A DNA stretch of 64,000 bases, from assembly GCA_964019415.1 (NCBI GenBank), contig OZ025876.1:4172293-4236292 (forward strand), written 5' to 3'. The position numbers and the translations under genes are program-made. Origin of the DNA: Ianthella basta (taxonomy: Eukaryota > Porifera > Demospongiae > Verongiida > Ianthellidae). Under the pieces are notes generated by a model. That model did no database searches. It had not been told where the DNA came from and saw only the letters and a list, made by a program, of their open reading frames with translations. Shown piece after piece: positions 1-12,000 of the stretch (within the stretch, counting starts at the first letter, position 1; the number at the start of each line of letters is the position of its first letter).

Positions 1-828
1 TGGAGAACCACTGTCCTGTAAGGTCCTTGTGCAGGAGTTCCACATGGACCCAGACACTCCTGACCTGGTGAGGAAGAATTGAAGTTGCTACGTATATGGT
101 TTTGCTTTGAGGGTGCAAATTAATAGTAATCTGAAATGTTCACATGTCTCCTGAGCACAGACCGGAGATACTGCCCTGATGACTGCTGCCCAGAAGAATA
201 TGACAGAGCCTGAAGTGTTTCATGTACTGGTAGCAGACTGCCACTGTAACAAAGATGCACAAAACCAGGTGTGGTTGTGACATTGAGTGAATGTGATGAT
301 AGAATTGTCTATACTTTTAAGTGACCTCTGGCAGAATTGGATGCTACCTAAGTACTGTATTTCACACTTCACATTTGTAGACATTGTTATGGTTAAGTAC
401 AGTTATACAGTGAAACCTGTCTAAGATGGTCACTGTGTGATGCAGCCACCTCTCTGTCAAGACTAATTATAACTGGCCCACAGGTGACTGTCTTAGATGT
501 CACAGGTTCCACTGTATAACTAATCTTTAACTTTCAGTGTGAGGAAATTGCTCCTGCATGATAGAAGTTTACATGTGTGTCCATGTACACGTCCAAGGTG
601 ATGTGTGTCCATGTACATGTCCAAGGTGATGTGTATGTTACATGTACAGTTTGTGTCTGCTGCATGTATATGGCCTGTGTTCAATTAATGTAGAAACTCA
701 GCTTGTCAGCTTGACATTGCCCCCTTGTGTTGAGGGCAGTTTGGCTCATTTAATTTGAATACTTTTTGGGGCGCCGAAGGCGCCCCTATATTGTTTTCAG
801 ATTTAGGTCTTCGTATGGCTTCATGTTC

Positions 829-872
<44 letters not shown>

Positions 873-3800
873 TTCTGTCATTTTGCAAATGGCGGCGCTC
901 ACGTCGTTCTTTACAAAGCTTTAAATCCTCTCTAATGATGTTTCGCCGTGTTTGAATCGAACGAAATGTGGTCATAAACATGTGTTAATAGAGTGATACT
1001 AATAAAAAGCCTAAGGAACGTCTCTTCTGCGAGATACAGCTCCAATTATCACTGACGGACATTGTAAAATGGCCGCGCGCTCGACGCTTTCTGTTTGCTA
1101 GGCTCAAAACCATTCTCTTTAGATTTCGCCGTGTATCCAAAGAACGCAAAGTGTTTCTAGAACATGTTTAAGTAATATTATTGTGGTAGGAAGCTTACTT
1201 AACTGTTTTTCTGCGAGATACAGCCCTAAATACAACAGAAGTCTAGTGATCCCCGTAGGCCAATAATGGAGGACCAGCGAGTCATGACACATAATTATAG
1301 CCATGATTCGCTCATATAGTCATCATAAGGTAGCCTTTTAGCCAGCACACTCCTCCTCCAGGCACAAAGTGACAATTGCTCATTTAGAATGTCATATAGG
1401 TCAAAAAGCAGAAGGCAAACATTTGACAGTTTGGTAGGGGTGCTTTCATTGGATATGACTGGCTGCTCTGGAGACTTGAAACTCTTGCAAACCCAACGGT
1501 CTAGTGTGTCTTGATGTATCTTTCAGGCCAACAACAATACTGTACCCCCAACTATCTGATTTACTGAACGTACATGGGAAAATTGCTAGCAAGTAGTTCG
1601 AGGTTCAGGGGCGCCCTGGCGCCCCACGAGTTTTTTAACTCGAAATACTTGTTCAGTTTCTCTCAGTCAGTATAGCCTGTTGGTCCTGCAGCCTCTGTGT
1701 GCTCTTGTAGCTTGTATGCCTTTCCCCTGCAGGGTGGCATGACTGCACTACACCATGCTGTTTTGTCTCACAATACCATGGCAGTGAGAGCATTGGTGCG
1801 GGAGTGCAAAGCCAACCCTGATGTATTAGACGGTGTAAGTTGCTTACTGCTGGCCGTGTGTATTAGCACAGCCTATCTCTGCTCACATGCTAAAGCCATA
1901 CAGTGCAGATAAGCACAAGCACATACATAGGAACTCGTGTACACATAACATTCGCAAACACACTCACTCAAATGCACACATTTGTACAGAGGCAGACTCT
2001 TCATGCACTCCATGTATCATTATGCAGGACCAGCAAACTGCATTGATGGCTGCTGCACACAGAGGGAATGAAGAGGCCATTCGGATACTTGTCAAAGAGG
2101 CAGGATGCAAAAAAGACTTTCAAAGTGGAGTAAGTCAGTGTAATCAGATGTACACTTTATAGTGTGTTTAATGAAGCACATGTTGTTTATCATCTCCTGC
2201 CTGAATGGATGCTGTTAGCAAGATGGAAAAAATGTAGTGGTTCAATGCAATATGACTATCAGACGCCACACTTGTGATGTATCCTTAATATATTTAATCT
2301 CTTCCAGTCTGTGCGTCCGCTTGTGCATGGCATTAATAATGTGCATTTCATTGGACGACGCAATGATGTAACTGCAAACATGGTCACTCTGGCGGTGTGA
2401 ATGTGCCTCGCAGCCAACTGTTTCTTAGACACTCCGCGCTCCTCAGTTTGGGCCTCCCAGGCACGACGCGCATTTATGCAGAAGTTTACTGTTATTTTCT
2501 GGTGTGAGGGAACTGCTCTGGCTACCGGTACGTGGGTATTTTGTTTCGCTACTTGGGTACTTTAGCTGTCAGCGATCTGGACTACTGAAAGCCCTTTCTC
2601 TGTGGCAAAGTAAGCTATTGGGCAGAAAGCTTGCTTGGCTTAGGCACTGCCTTACTGGTTGGAGAAAGACATGACCAAGCAATTCTTTTAACATGGTTTA
2701 TATCTATTAGGTGTAGCTAGCTATATGGGCATGCAAGTGCATGACAGTGGCCAACGTCAGTGCAAACAAGATCAGCACTATACCCAGGCAGTGACACCCA
2801 GCTACAATCACCCAAATGGTGATGGATGGCCTGCATTGTCCACTGGGCGACGCGACGTGGAGCGAGAGCGGCCAAAGGCCGCCCTTGCTCGTATTTATAA
2901 AAGTGCCCCATAAAATGACTACTTAATGTATTAGTGCACTTTGGCTAAACTAACCAATCAGCAGTGGCAAAGAGCAATGCGAAGGCCACAAATAGGCTTC
3001 TTTTGATGCATTTACATCATAATGCCCCCAAAGCCAGCCTGGAGCAGACATAAGAGAAGGGCGCCTTAGGCTGCTTTTATCCCGTTTTTCTTTTCATTTT
3101 GTCCTCTTTCCTATGGAATTTTCTGGTATCCCTACCACATAACACAGGACACCTACGGATCCAACATGTGTAAATATGAGGACTCCAATATGTGTATGAG
3201 GACTTATTCTACTAAACTGCCACATGCTGTAAATTCTTTGATGAATGGATAGTGTACATGATCAGTCAGTATTGTTTTACACGTATACTGTAATGTGAAT
3301 CTTATGTGTAGGGTTTCTGTGTGTAATCAATGTATATACAGAATATGTGTGTCTCTGTGCAGAAGGGGATGACTGCTGTTCACTATGCTGTGACCAATGG
3401 CCATTTCTCAGCATTGAAAGTCCTACTTGAAGACTGCCAGTGTCAGTTGAGCCTCAAAGCAGAAGTGAGTGTATACCTCTACTAGACGCAACCTCTGCCC
3501 ATGCATGGCACTGAAATTTGGTGGCAACTAAATTTAGCATTTTAAAAACTCCAGGATCTGGAAGGCACTAATTTTAGTGACATTCAGATTTTGGTGTATA
3601 ATTTTTGCCTGTACAAAATTGCTGGTACAATGTTTAACAATTTATGCACTATGCGCTAAATTCAGTAAAATTGGTACCTCTTAAATTAATAGCGTATGCT
3701 ACCTATTTATATGGTAGACAATTACTGTGTACTGGATTTGAAATACAGCCAATCACATGGCAATATGCACAGTAGAGAATGAGCAAGCATGCACTGTTGA

Positions 3801-5643
3801 ACAATCCCTGGATTTACATGAGTATTGGTGTCTCAGAGAGGCTTGGGGGCCAAAGCCCTATTGGAGTTCCACTATGACCAGTGATTCCTTTCGCCCAAAC
3901 ATTGATCTTGCAAAGAGCTTATACATGAGCTAGCTAGCTGGTGTTGAATTGTCTCTGCGTGCATTAAAAAAGCCGCCTTAGGATAGACTGTACATGTGGG
4001 GTGTACGCCTGACATTGCTCAGACACAATATTTGGAATATGGCTGCTTTCTATGCATGCTGCAGGATGTGAGGTTGCACACATCTTCAGCTCCCTTACCA
4101 GTGTACAAGTCACTGTGTGGTTTGCAAATCTATATATGTAATTCAGTTTGTTTGTTTGTTTGTTTGCTCGCGATTCGGGCAAAAACTACTGAACAGGATG
4201 CCACCAAACTCTCAGGGATTATAAAGTGGGCTCTAGAAGTGTCCTCCATGGGTTAAAATCACCCGTCTTGCAGTTCTTGAAGAGATATCCTTCAATTTCT
4301 GGCTTTTCGTTTGTGGCTGACAGCCATTTTATTAATTATCGCTCCCATGACTTCCGGTTGTCAGGTGGTGTGAGTTGTTATAGCAGCTACCCCGTTGCTT
4401 ACAGCGCAGATTCTTTCGAATCAGCCTGGGTCGGACTCGCTGTCATGTGACTTGTCATAGCAGAAGCCCGCCGAAGGCGGGCACCCTGCTAGTTATACAT
4501 AATTTTAATATAATACATATCTATGATGGTTGCTAGACTACAGGATAATTGCTGCGTAAAATTGATTGAGAAGGAAAGAGTTCTAAATGTAATCGCAGCC
4601 AGGCCCAATGGAAGGGGCTACGTCTGAAGACCTTAAGGCAACACGTCCAAACAAGACACAATCTGCATTGTTACTGTCTGTAGATCTTTGAAACAACATA
4701 GGGTTGGAAAGAAAGTAGTGCCACCAGGAATCGAACCCTGGACTCTAGCTTTACCTGCCAGTGTTCTAGCCACTGAGCTACAACGTCCCACCAGCAAACA
4801 TCCACTTTCCAGACCCTATATAGACCATGCTTGAGGTGATTGTTGCCAGACTACAGGATGATTGTTCAGTGGATAGAGCACTGGCAGCTAAAGCCAGACT
4901 CCCAGGTTCGATTCCAGGCAGCACTGCTTTCTTTCACCCTATGTTGTTTCAAAGGTCTACAGACGGTAAAGACGCTGATTATGTCTTGTTTAGTCGCATT
5001 TCCATAAGGTCTTCGGACGTAGCCCCTTCCATTGGGCCTGGCTGTGATTATGCTTTCCTTCTCGATCTATGAGGGTTCTATATTAAAAAGAGTAACAATG
5101 TGCTGAGTATTCAATAATTGTTCTACTTGCTTTTCACGTTAGCACATATCAATTGTGTATGTGTGTTGTAACAGTTTCTGATTACACTATCTTTCATTAT
5201 CCGCAGTGTGGCATTAGTGCTCTACACTTGGCAGCTATGTTTGGATTTTCTCAGATTGCTGCTTACCTCATCACAATGCATGGCATGAGTGTGAGGGAAA
5301 AGGATTTGGTATGTCATAGTAACATTGCAGTGCTAATTGCCAATGTAAGTATTACACTGCTTCATTCCTTCTTTAATAGTATGGACACACTGCCCTGCAT
5401 CTAGCTGCAAGAGCAGGCAAAGTTGACACCGTCAGGGAACTTTTGAAGTTTAACTGCGACCTTTCTATCAAGAGCTTGGTTCGTGTGTCACAATCGCATG
5501 ACATCTACACCATCTGTACCTAAGTAAAGTGATGTGTTTCTGCTTTGTTCATTTTGCTCAAATTTTATACACATCCATTTCACACTCATGCATGCATGCA
5601 CACCCACCCTCCACCCACCTGCACACACACGCACGCATGCACG

Positions 5644-5714
<71 letters not shown>

Positions 5715-5795
5715 TAGAATGGTCGTACTCCTTTAGACTTGGCACTTGAAAATGGTAGGGAGGCAGTAGCATCAGTCCTCTTGGATGCCTCATGA
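1..5795 (+). CDS. Gene A: ankyrin-repeat protein, 3' part (last eight exons)
   Basis: Exons at <1-67, 161-268, 1733-1834, 2028-2129, 3363-3464, 5207-5308, 5380-5478 and 5718-5795 (stop TGA). Each internal exon is 99-108 bp, has AG/GT borders and phase 0 at both ends, and encodes one ankyrin repeat with motifs such as [16 protein letters not shown] and GHTALHLAA. The last exon is a half repeat (TPLDLAL) ending in LLDAS and a stop. The eight exons align one-to-one in order with the last eight exons of gene B (20798-25462), including the NCDLS motif in the penultimate exon, so A and B are tandem paralogues. Ankyrin repeats bind proteins; no partner can be named. The gene start is outside the window. 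The donor at 5479 (GTTCGT) is weak, and the last acceptor follows a long CA tract. Confidence 0.85.
408..514. mobile_element. Small MITE, TIR CAGTGRAACC, TA target duplication
   Basis: Inverted ends CAGTGAAACCTGT...GGTTCCACTG are flanked by TA on both sides. The TA target suggests a Tc1/mariner-type non-autonomous element. Same end motif as 9251-9426. It lies in an intron of gene A. Confidence 0.7.
574..630. repeat. 28-bp tandem duplication
   Basis: The unit GTGTGTCCATGTACA(C/T)GTCC followed by AAGGTGAT occurs twice in a row in an intron of gene A. Confidence 0.7.
765..1640. mobile_element. Hairpin-bounded repeat in gene A intron
   Basis: GC hairpins GGGGCGCC-GAA-GGCGCCCC (about 769-787) and GGGGCGCC-CT-GGCGCCCC (about 1608-1625) mark the ends. 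Between them, two diverged copies of a roughly 110-bp unit (about 938-1045 and 1120-1228) each hold TTCGCCGTGT and TTCTGCGAGATACAGC. A dinucleotide AT tract lies at 832-860. I see no coding region. The class is unknown; the paired hairpins recall Helitron-like ends. Confidence 0.4.
832..860. repeat. (AT)n microsatellite
   Basis: An uninterrupted TA dinucleotide run inside the hairpin-bounded repeat. It creates spurious Tyr-Ile ORFs on both strands. Confidence 0.9.
4139..4492 (+). mobile_element. 3' end of a non-autonomous Helitron-like element
   Basis: The segment ends with the hairpin GCCCGCC-GAA-GGCGGGC (4466-4482), then CTAG at 4489-4492 followed by T, the classic Helitron 3' terminus (hairpin plus CTRR, inserted before T). 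It begins near a (GTTT)n run and the motif GGGCAAAAACTACTGAACAG. No protein is encoded. The 5' border is a guess. Confidence 0.55.
4560..5070. mobile_element. Head-to-head pair of tRNA-derived SINEs
   Basis: A long inverted repeat. The minus-strand copy (about 4560-4792) has a tRNA-like A box (complement of 4770-4781) and B box (complement of 4728-4738). The plus copy (about 4838-5070) has an A box near TTCAGTGGATAGAGCAC (4864-4880) and B box GGTTCGATTCC (4904-4914). Both share a body of about 160 bp after the tRNA part. The anticodon loop lacks the usual T before the anticodon, so these are SINEs rather than working tRNA genes. Confidence 0.65.
5646..5712. repeat. (CA)n tract directly before the last exon of gene A
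   Basis: A pure CA run occupies the place of the polypyrimidine tract, ending five bases before the acceptor TATAG at 5713-5717. Confidence 0.9.
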
Positions 5796-7737
5796 AGGAT
5801 GGAGCAATGTACAAATCAACTTTTTCAACACATTATTTTCCTATTGGCAAAACCTGTATTTGTAGGATATGACACAATAATGATAACAACATTCTGTAAG
5901 CATGCATCCTGGGTGTATAACTACATGTGTTGCTATTTCTAGTAATTTTTATTTACTATTCCTAGTTGCCAATTGTGTGACATGCTCTATGCCTACTTTA
6001 TTATATAATTGCGTTACCCTAGTCTCGCATCCAGTCGCTGCTTCTCTACGAGCTTATTTAATACTATACCACTGGAACATATATATGTCACTCAAGACTA
6101 GGACTAGCCTTCCCCCAGCTGTAGGCCTATAGTATGTATAGGAAGGCTTTGATTATAATCCACTGCAGTTGTTTGCTGCAGTCGTTATGCGTACATACAT
6201 AGGCACTAATGATTGGAGTTAACATGAAACCAGCTACATATAAGCAAGGTGATATGATCATGATTATTGGCACCATGTCTTATGATCAGAGTGATCTTAA
6301 GACATGGCCGCAAGGACAAACACCCGGTGTATTATAGAATTATAGCAGTTTAACCAACGTCATGCACTCCATATTATACAATGCATGGGGTATATAGCTG
6401 CTTAGCACAAGCTTCTATAGCACAAGCATGAATGCACAATAACTGCAATGGACCGGTGGTCCCCTGTACTTAGCAGGCACACCACACCATAGTGCATACA
6501 TGTGGCCCAGTAACTGGACAGAACAAATAAGTGACTAGAGTATATAGCTGCTTATTCTTCTTTCTTTTTCTCACTCTTAATTCTAGGATTTATTTCACCA
6601 TAATATACCTATATACAGCCTGACACCATTGTAATTGTTTGATGTCTTTGTAATCTGTGTTTCTAATTATAAGGTAAGATATGAACTTGTTGTCACTTGG
6701 CCTGTCCCCCAGGATTATCCCTGCTAGGAGGGTCCAGTGTATAGTATGTGAGCTAGCACCAGTTTAGGTCAACTGCAAAAGACAGAGGGTATAGCTATAG
6801 TATAGGCCCTGCCCGTGCACTTAAGACAGGTTGGCTGTCTAGCTAGCTACGGCTGGTAATTGTATTAGGCAATAGCAGAGCAAGATATACATAGCACTAT
6901 GAGGATAGGCCTGACAGCAGAGCTGCATGCATGAGTAACAGGTGGACACCCAAACATGCACTGAGGGTGTATATGGTGGGTGTGTGATCATGAATTGGAG
7001 ATGTAGGACATTTTAATGGCAACTAATGTTGTGCTTGGTGGTATTGATGACATTAGTGAAACCAGCCTTAAATAACCACCTGTGGGCTAGTTCTAGCTGA
7101 CCTTTATTGAGGTGGCTGCTCTATAGAGGTAGATTGCAGTGTTTTAGTGCTATTTGGGGCAAGCTAGGGAAACTGGCTGTTTCAGAGAAGTGGCTGCACG
7201 CCTAACACAGTGATCATCTCAGACAGGTTGCAGTGAACAGGTATACACACTAGATACATAGCTGTATATCTACTTACATAATAGGGCTTATCAACGTCTG
7301 GAAGACAGTTATGAGGCTTGTTGAAATGACACCCTACAATGCATGGGTGCTCAAAACTTATTTCATGAAAATAATATAGGTACAATCATGTAAACACACC
7401 TAATGTAATCTCATTGCTGTGCTGTAGTTGGGGTCTCACATTGGCATGTGGGTGTATAGCATGCTGTCATATTCGAATGGAAGCTAAGGTAGAGGCCATT
7501 ACAGTGTTGTGAAGTGTGTGCATACATGGTAGCATGAGGTGCAGCTTGATAGATTTATAAGCATGCACATTTGTATGCTGATAATTAGTGTTGCTATTCC
7601 TCATTCGTGTTAAAGGTTGGAAGCACTGTCTTGGACATCGATCTTTCCGGTTTGAGGAATCCAGCTGACGTGGCTGTGTGATCTTGTGGGGGATTTTTCC
7701 CATTTCGTAACAATTCGATCACGTGATCTCTATGAAA
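5796..7737. other. Intergenic region between genes A and B
   Basis: AT-rich DNA with no ORF that looks coding and no clear repeat. It must contain the 3' UTR of gene A and the promoter of gene B. The only motif I note is the palindrome ATCACGTGAT at 7718-7727, just before the proposed start of gene B. Confidence 0.5.
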
Positions 7738-9041
7738 ATGGACAACAGGGAACTCGATCTTGCCGTGCCTGAAACGAGGACACGGTATCAAGTTGGCAGG
7801 GATGATCTGGACGCAGGAAAAGAAGATGAATCGATAGTTCCAGTGGAGACTCTCGAGTAGGTGACATATGGCCACTCTTGTGCGCCTGTTGTATAGTCAA
7901 TGGGCATTCGATCAATTAATTCACTAGCTACCAAGCACCTATTAAGATATGTAGTCACGTACAGTAGCACTAAGACATTATATCTATTGGTAAAGTAGAT
8001 TTTAACTAGCTGACAATTGAGTGGTCCCTATGTAGCCGCCATCTTGTCATTGGCATGTATTAGTGCATTTAGTCCAGCCAGCTGTGGACCCACGTACGTC
8101 CGAAAGCACCGAAGCACTGGGGGGGGGGGGGGGGGGGGGGAAACGTGGGTCCAGCAACAGTCGCATGGATTGCACAATGTTTGACCAATGAGATCGATTT
8201 GACCAAAATCTTGGTCAGTAATATTCATAACTTGTGGTTTGCAATAATAGTACGTGTATACCCTTTGTCTTTAGGAAAACGTGTTTGACAGTGACAAGCC
8301 AGATTGTAGAAGAACGTTTGTTGCGGTCAAACGCCGTCTTCTCAAGGACAAAGAGCCCACACACACCACCACCACAAACCACAGACCACGAACACCATGC
8401 ACTGACCAAGATTTGGTCAAAACGATCTCATTGGTCGAACATTGCATAATCCATGCGACTGTTGCTGGACCCACATTTTTCCTGCCTGCATGACCCTGGC
8501 TCTTTGGTGCTTTCATACACACGTGGGTCCACAGCTGGCCAGACCAAGGCGCACCATGCACATAACATCCACGCGTGCATTTAAGGGGGGAGGGGGGCAT
8601 TTGCCCCTTTTCTATAATCTTGCCCCCCCCCCCCTCATTGGAACTTTAGCAAGCCATAAGTCAGCATATATCCCCCCTTATTTGGAACCTCAGTCCCCCC
8701 CCCCCCCCCCCCGCATTGAGGAATTTTTTAAATACAGCACTGGGCTTGGGCATTTCAGCCAAGTGTATAACTTGTTTCCATATATAAATTGTTAGTATTT
8801 GTGTTGTGTTCTTCACCTCAAAAGGTTACTAACCGACATGAACACACCTGTAGCATGGCCTGATCCGGAGATTGAGGTAAGGTCACTAACAAGCGCTGTC
8901 TCTCAGCTCACTCATCTCTGTGAATGTGTTCTTCAGTCACACAATCAGATCCTGAGGGCAGCTGCTAGTGGAGATGTGACCGCACTGAGACAGTTTGCTA
9001 ACGAGACTGACCCTGTTCTCATTACAGCAGTACAGAACAAA
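7738..9041 (+). CDS. Gene B N-terminal exons 1-3
   Basis: Exon 1 starts at ATG 7738 (A at -3, G at +4; an in-frame ATG at 7732 has a poorer context). It encodes 39 mostly acidic residues and ends at donor GTAGGT in phase 2. Exon 2 (8825-8876) accepts in the matching phase and carries AWPDPEIE. Gene C has the same layout: exon 1 ends in phase 2 and exon 2 carries PWPDPTNE. Between exon 2 and exon 3 lies a 30-nt GT-AG segment (8877-8906) at the exact position of gene C intron 2; it is also open in frame. Exon 3 encodes ILRAAASGD, a degenerate first repeat. Linking 7738-7856 to the gene is inference from phase and position. If it is wrong, the start would be ATG 8838. A CACGTG palindrome lies at 7718-7727. 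Confidence 0.6.
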
Positions 9042-12000
9042 GTACGTCTTGCACTGTATAGTTGTCTCTTGTAGTGGTATAAAGAGTAAAATGCTCTGTT
9101 CTTATTCAGTATGGCTGGACAGTAGTGCACTTTGCTGCCTACAATGGTCATCTGGAGATGCTGAGAGAACTTTTGGAGAGATTCAACTGTGAAGCAGACA
9201 AGAGAGATAAGAAGGTGTTTGCTTGGAGATGATGGGTGTCTACTGAACTACAGTGGAACCCAGATAAACGACCACCTCTATAAAACCACCACCTTAAAAA
9301 TAAGACTGCTTTGGTTTAGACACAAATCCATGTATACATGATTTATGGTTCTCAGAACTAAGACCGCCTTGAAAATAGACCACTTTTCGTGGCCCAGACA
9401 GTGGTCTTATTTCTGAGGTTCCACTGTATACTGTACATGTGTACATGTATGCACAACCATCATGCGCCCATACGCCTAGACCCATGCACTCATGCATGCT
9501 CACACACTTCCATAATCACAGGCATGCACACTCTCTAGAACCATATGCAAACTGTCAAGCATATGCGTATATTACATATTGTTACTTTTCATGCAGCTCA
9601 AGTGGTCCCCACTGTATGCTGCTGCTGATGCTGGCCACATGAAGATTGTGCAGTATTTGATTGAAGAGAGAGGATGTGATTCTACAGTTGTGACTGCGGT
9701 TAGCAAACATTTGCCTAAAACACAACATAATTATGTCATGCTATTTTATCTTTAGTGCAGGAGCAGTGTTGTAAGTATAGGTTATTGAATGAGGAAGAGG
9801 TTGAGATGCGATAAATCGCATCTCAACCGATACTGAATTCAATAACCGTCTTACACAACGTGGGCGTGGGCGTTTACTTTGAATGGAATGCGTGTGCTTG
9901 CAAGGTCATGACGGACCGGCTACTGGAAGAACTGCTTGGCACTGCTGCTTCGGACACCCCTGTACAATTTGGGAGAACCCTCAAATGCCGAGAACATTGC
10001 AGAGGCTTCAATCACTTCACTGGCTTCTTAGAGTTATGCTCCAGTGGCTTTACAAAAGACAAAATCTTCACAGCACTTGCGAATTCAACCCTGATTCAGC
10101 AAAACTTGACAGCCGCTCTTCAGTGCTGTCGTCCTGGAAGAAGCTCGCCTTTCGAATAAGAGCCTAGACGCGCTAGGCGGGGTATATATCACTTATACCA
10201 CGGCGCTTCAGTGCATATGGATTTTAGATGCATTCGTGCGCCTAAAATCCATATACACCTCAGTGCCGTGGTACAGGGTTTTGCAAAATGGTTGTCGTGA
10301 ACGTCATTCGACTCACGACTCGCCTTTGAACTTTGACCTTATACTTTATACTGTAGGTGTGTGATAAGGAGTGGGTTCAAAGGTCAGAGGTGAGTGGCAT
10401 GCATGAGTCGAATGGCATTCGCACGACAACCATTTTGCAAAACCCTGTATAACTAATACATACGCCATACTTTGTACATGGCCGGAAATATTGGCAAGGA
10501 ATTTAAACGTGGCAGATTTTCCAAAATCAGTCAACCCACTAATTTATTATCCCATCAATATTTTTTCTGTTCTGTACTTTGCTCGTTAGTCTTGCCTCCC
10601 CTTATTGTAGACAATTTGTAACTTTATCATTCTATGATGTCAGTACTTCCATAATCTTATGCTTTGTCTCATGTTCTGGAAACTGTTGTAAATAGGCTGG
10701 TTAGTTACAGTTGTATGTGACAATATCATGTCTTATGTTTATTGTATGTACCTGTGTAGCACAGAACAATTTACTACAGTACTACACTGCTTTCAATTGG
10801 TTGCATTCCAGCTCCATGAGCAAGCTTCGGGCCTACAGGACATTGCTACATGCATGTCCCCATTTTTGATGACGTAGATGACCGTTTGTACTTCGATTGT
10901 TTGCCTACTCCTCCCTCAGTTTATTATTTCTTGTATGAATATATATACATATGTTACAAAATACTATAAATATTTCGGGATGAATGCTAAATGGCTCATT
11001 AAACTATTTCCCGTGACTCTGTCAATTTACATATTAGACTGGCTCCAATGTACTAAGTGCTGCAGTTACAAGTGGCAATGAGGAGCTGGTTCACTGGCTC
11101 ATTGATGAATGTGGCATTTTTCCTGTTGCCAGAAAAGTAAGGGAGTGCTTGTGTGGAGCAGCTTTGTTCTGCAGAATATGTACTTTTGATATGTGATGAC
11201 CACTTCTACCCACAGAGTAAGGCTACTGACCTCTTTGCAGCAGCATACTCAGGCAACACTGATATCTTTGACTTGCTTGTTCAGAGATTTGACCTCCCAC
11301 CAGACCAGTGGACAGAAGTGAATTTACCTTAGTTTATGTTTTTGATTTATATTAAGGTGATTTCCCGATTTCCCCTTCACATAGGATCAGTGTTATAGTG
11401 CTCTCGCACAATCAGCAAATTGGGGCCACCTTGCAATGGTGAAGCACCTCATTCAAAAATACAACTGTGACTGGCGGAAAATCAACAAGGTGTTACATTC
11501 ACTCGCAATCCTTGTACATTTTGTGTGCTTCCTCGATCACTTTCACTATATTGTTTATATTTAGGCAGGATGGACACTGATTCACTTTGCTGTGCACAGT
11601 GGAAGCATTGAGCTAGTTGACTGGTTAATTAAAGAGCATGGCTTTGATGTGCAGCACAGGTCAAAGGTCAGGTGTACTATTGATAGGTGTAGTTTCATTA
11701 TTAGTGTCTTGAGTAAATTTGTGACAATGTACGTACCTTACAGTACTTGTAATCATGTACTCAGAATGGAGCAACCTGCGTTATGGTGGCAGCGACGTTT
11801 GGCAATGATGATCTCTTACACCATTTGGTCAAAGAGTACAAATGTGACCTAAACTCTACAGTGAGCTGCTTATATGCATTTGCATGAGAGCTTGAAAGTG
11901 TGAGTGGGTGTGGGGCATGATGTTATGCAGTGAATTGTCATAAAACGATACATTCACTATGGCTAATTGTACATACGATTTGCTAGTCTCATCCCCAGAC

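Noticed and set aside
574-630. CRISPR-like repetition
   Set aside because: Only two adjacent copies without spacers; the whole window is eukaryotic.
4720-4925. Two tRNA-like sequences
   Set aside because: A and B boxes are present, but the anticodon loop is irregular and both are joined to a common SINE body, so they are not called tRNA genes.
7594-7875. Minus-strand 93-codon ORF
   Set aside because: It is the antisense of the proposed first exon of gene B and shows no domain.
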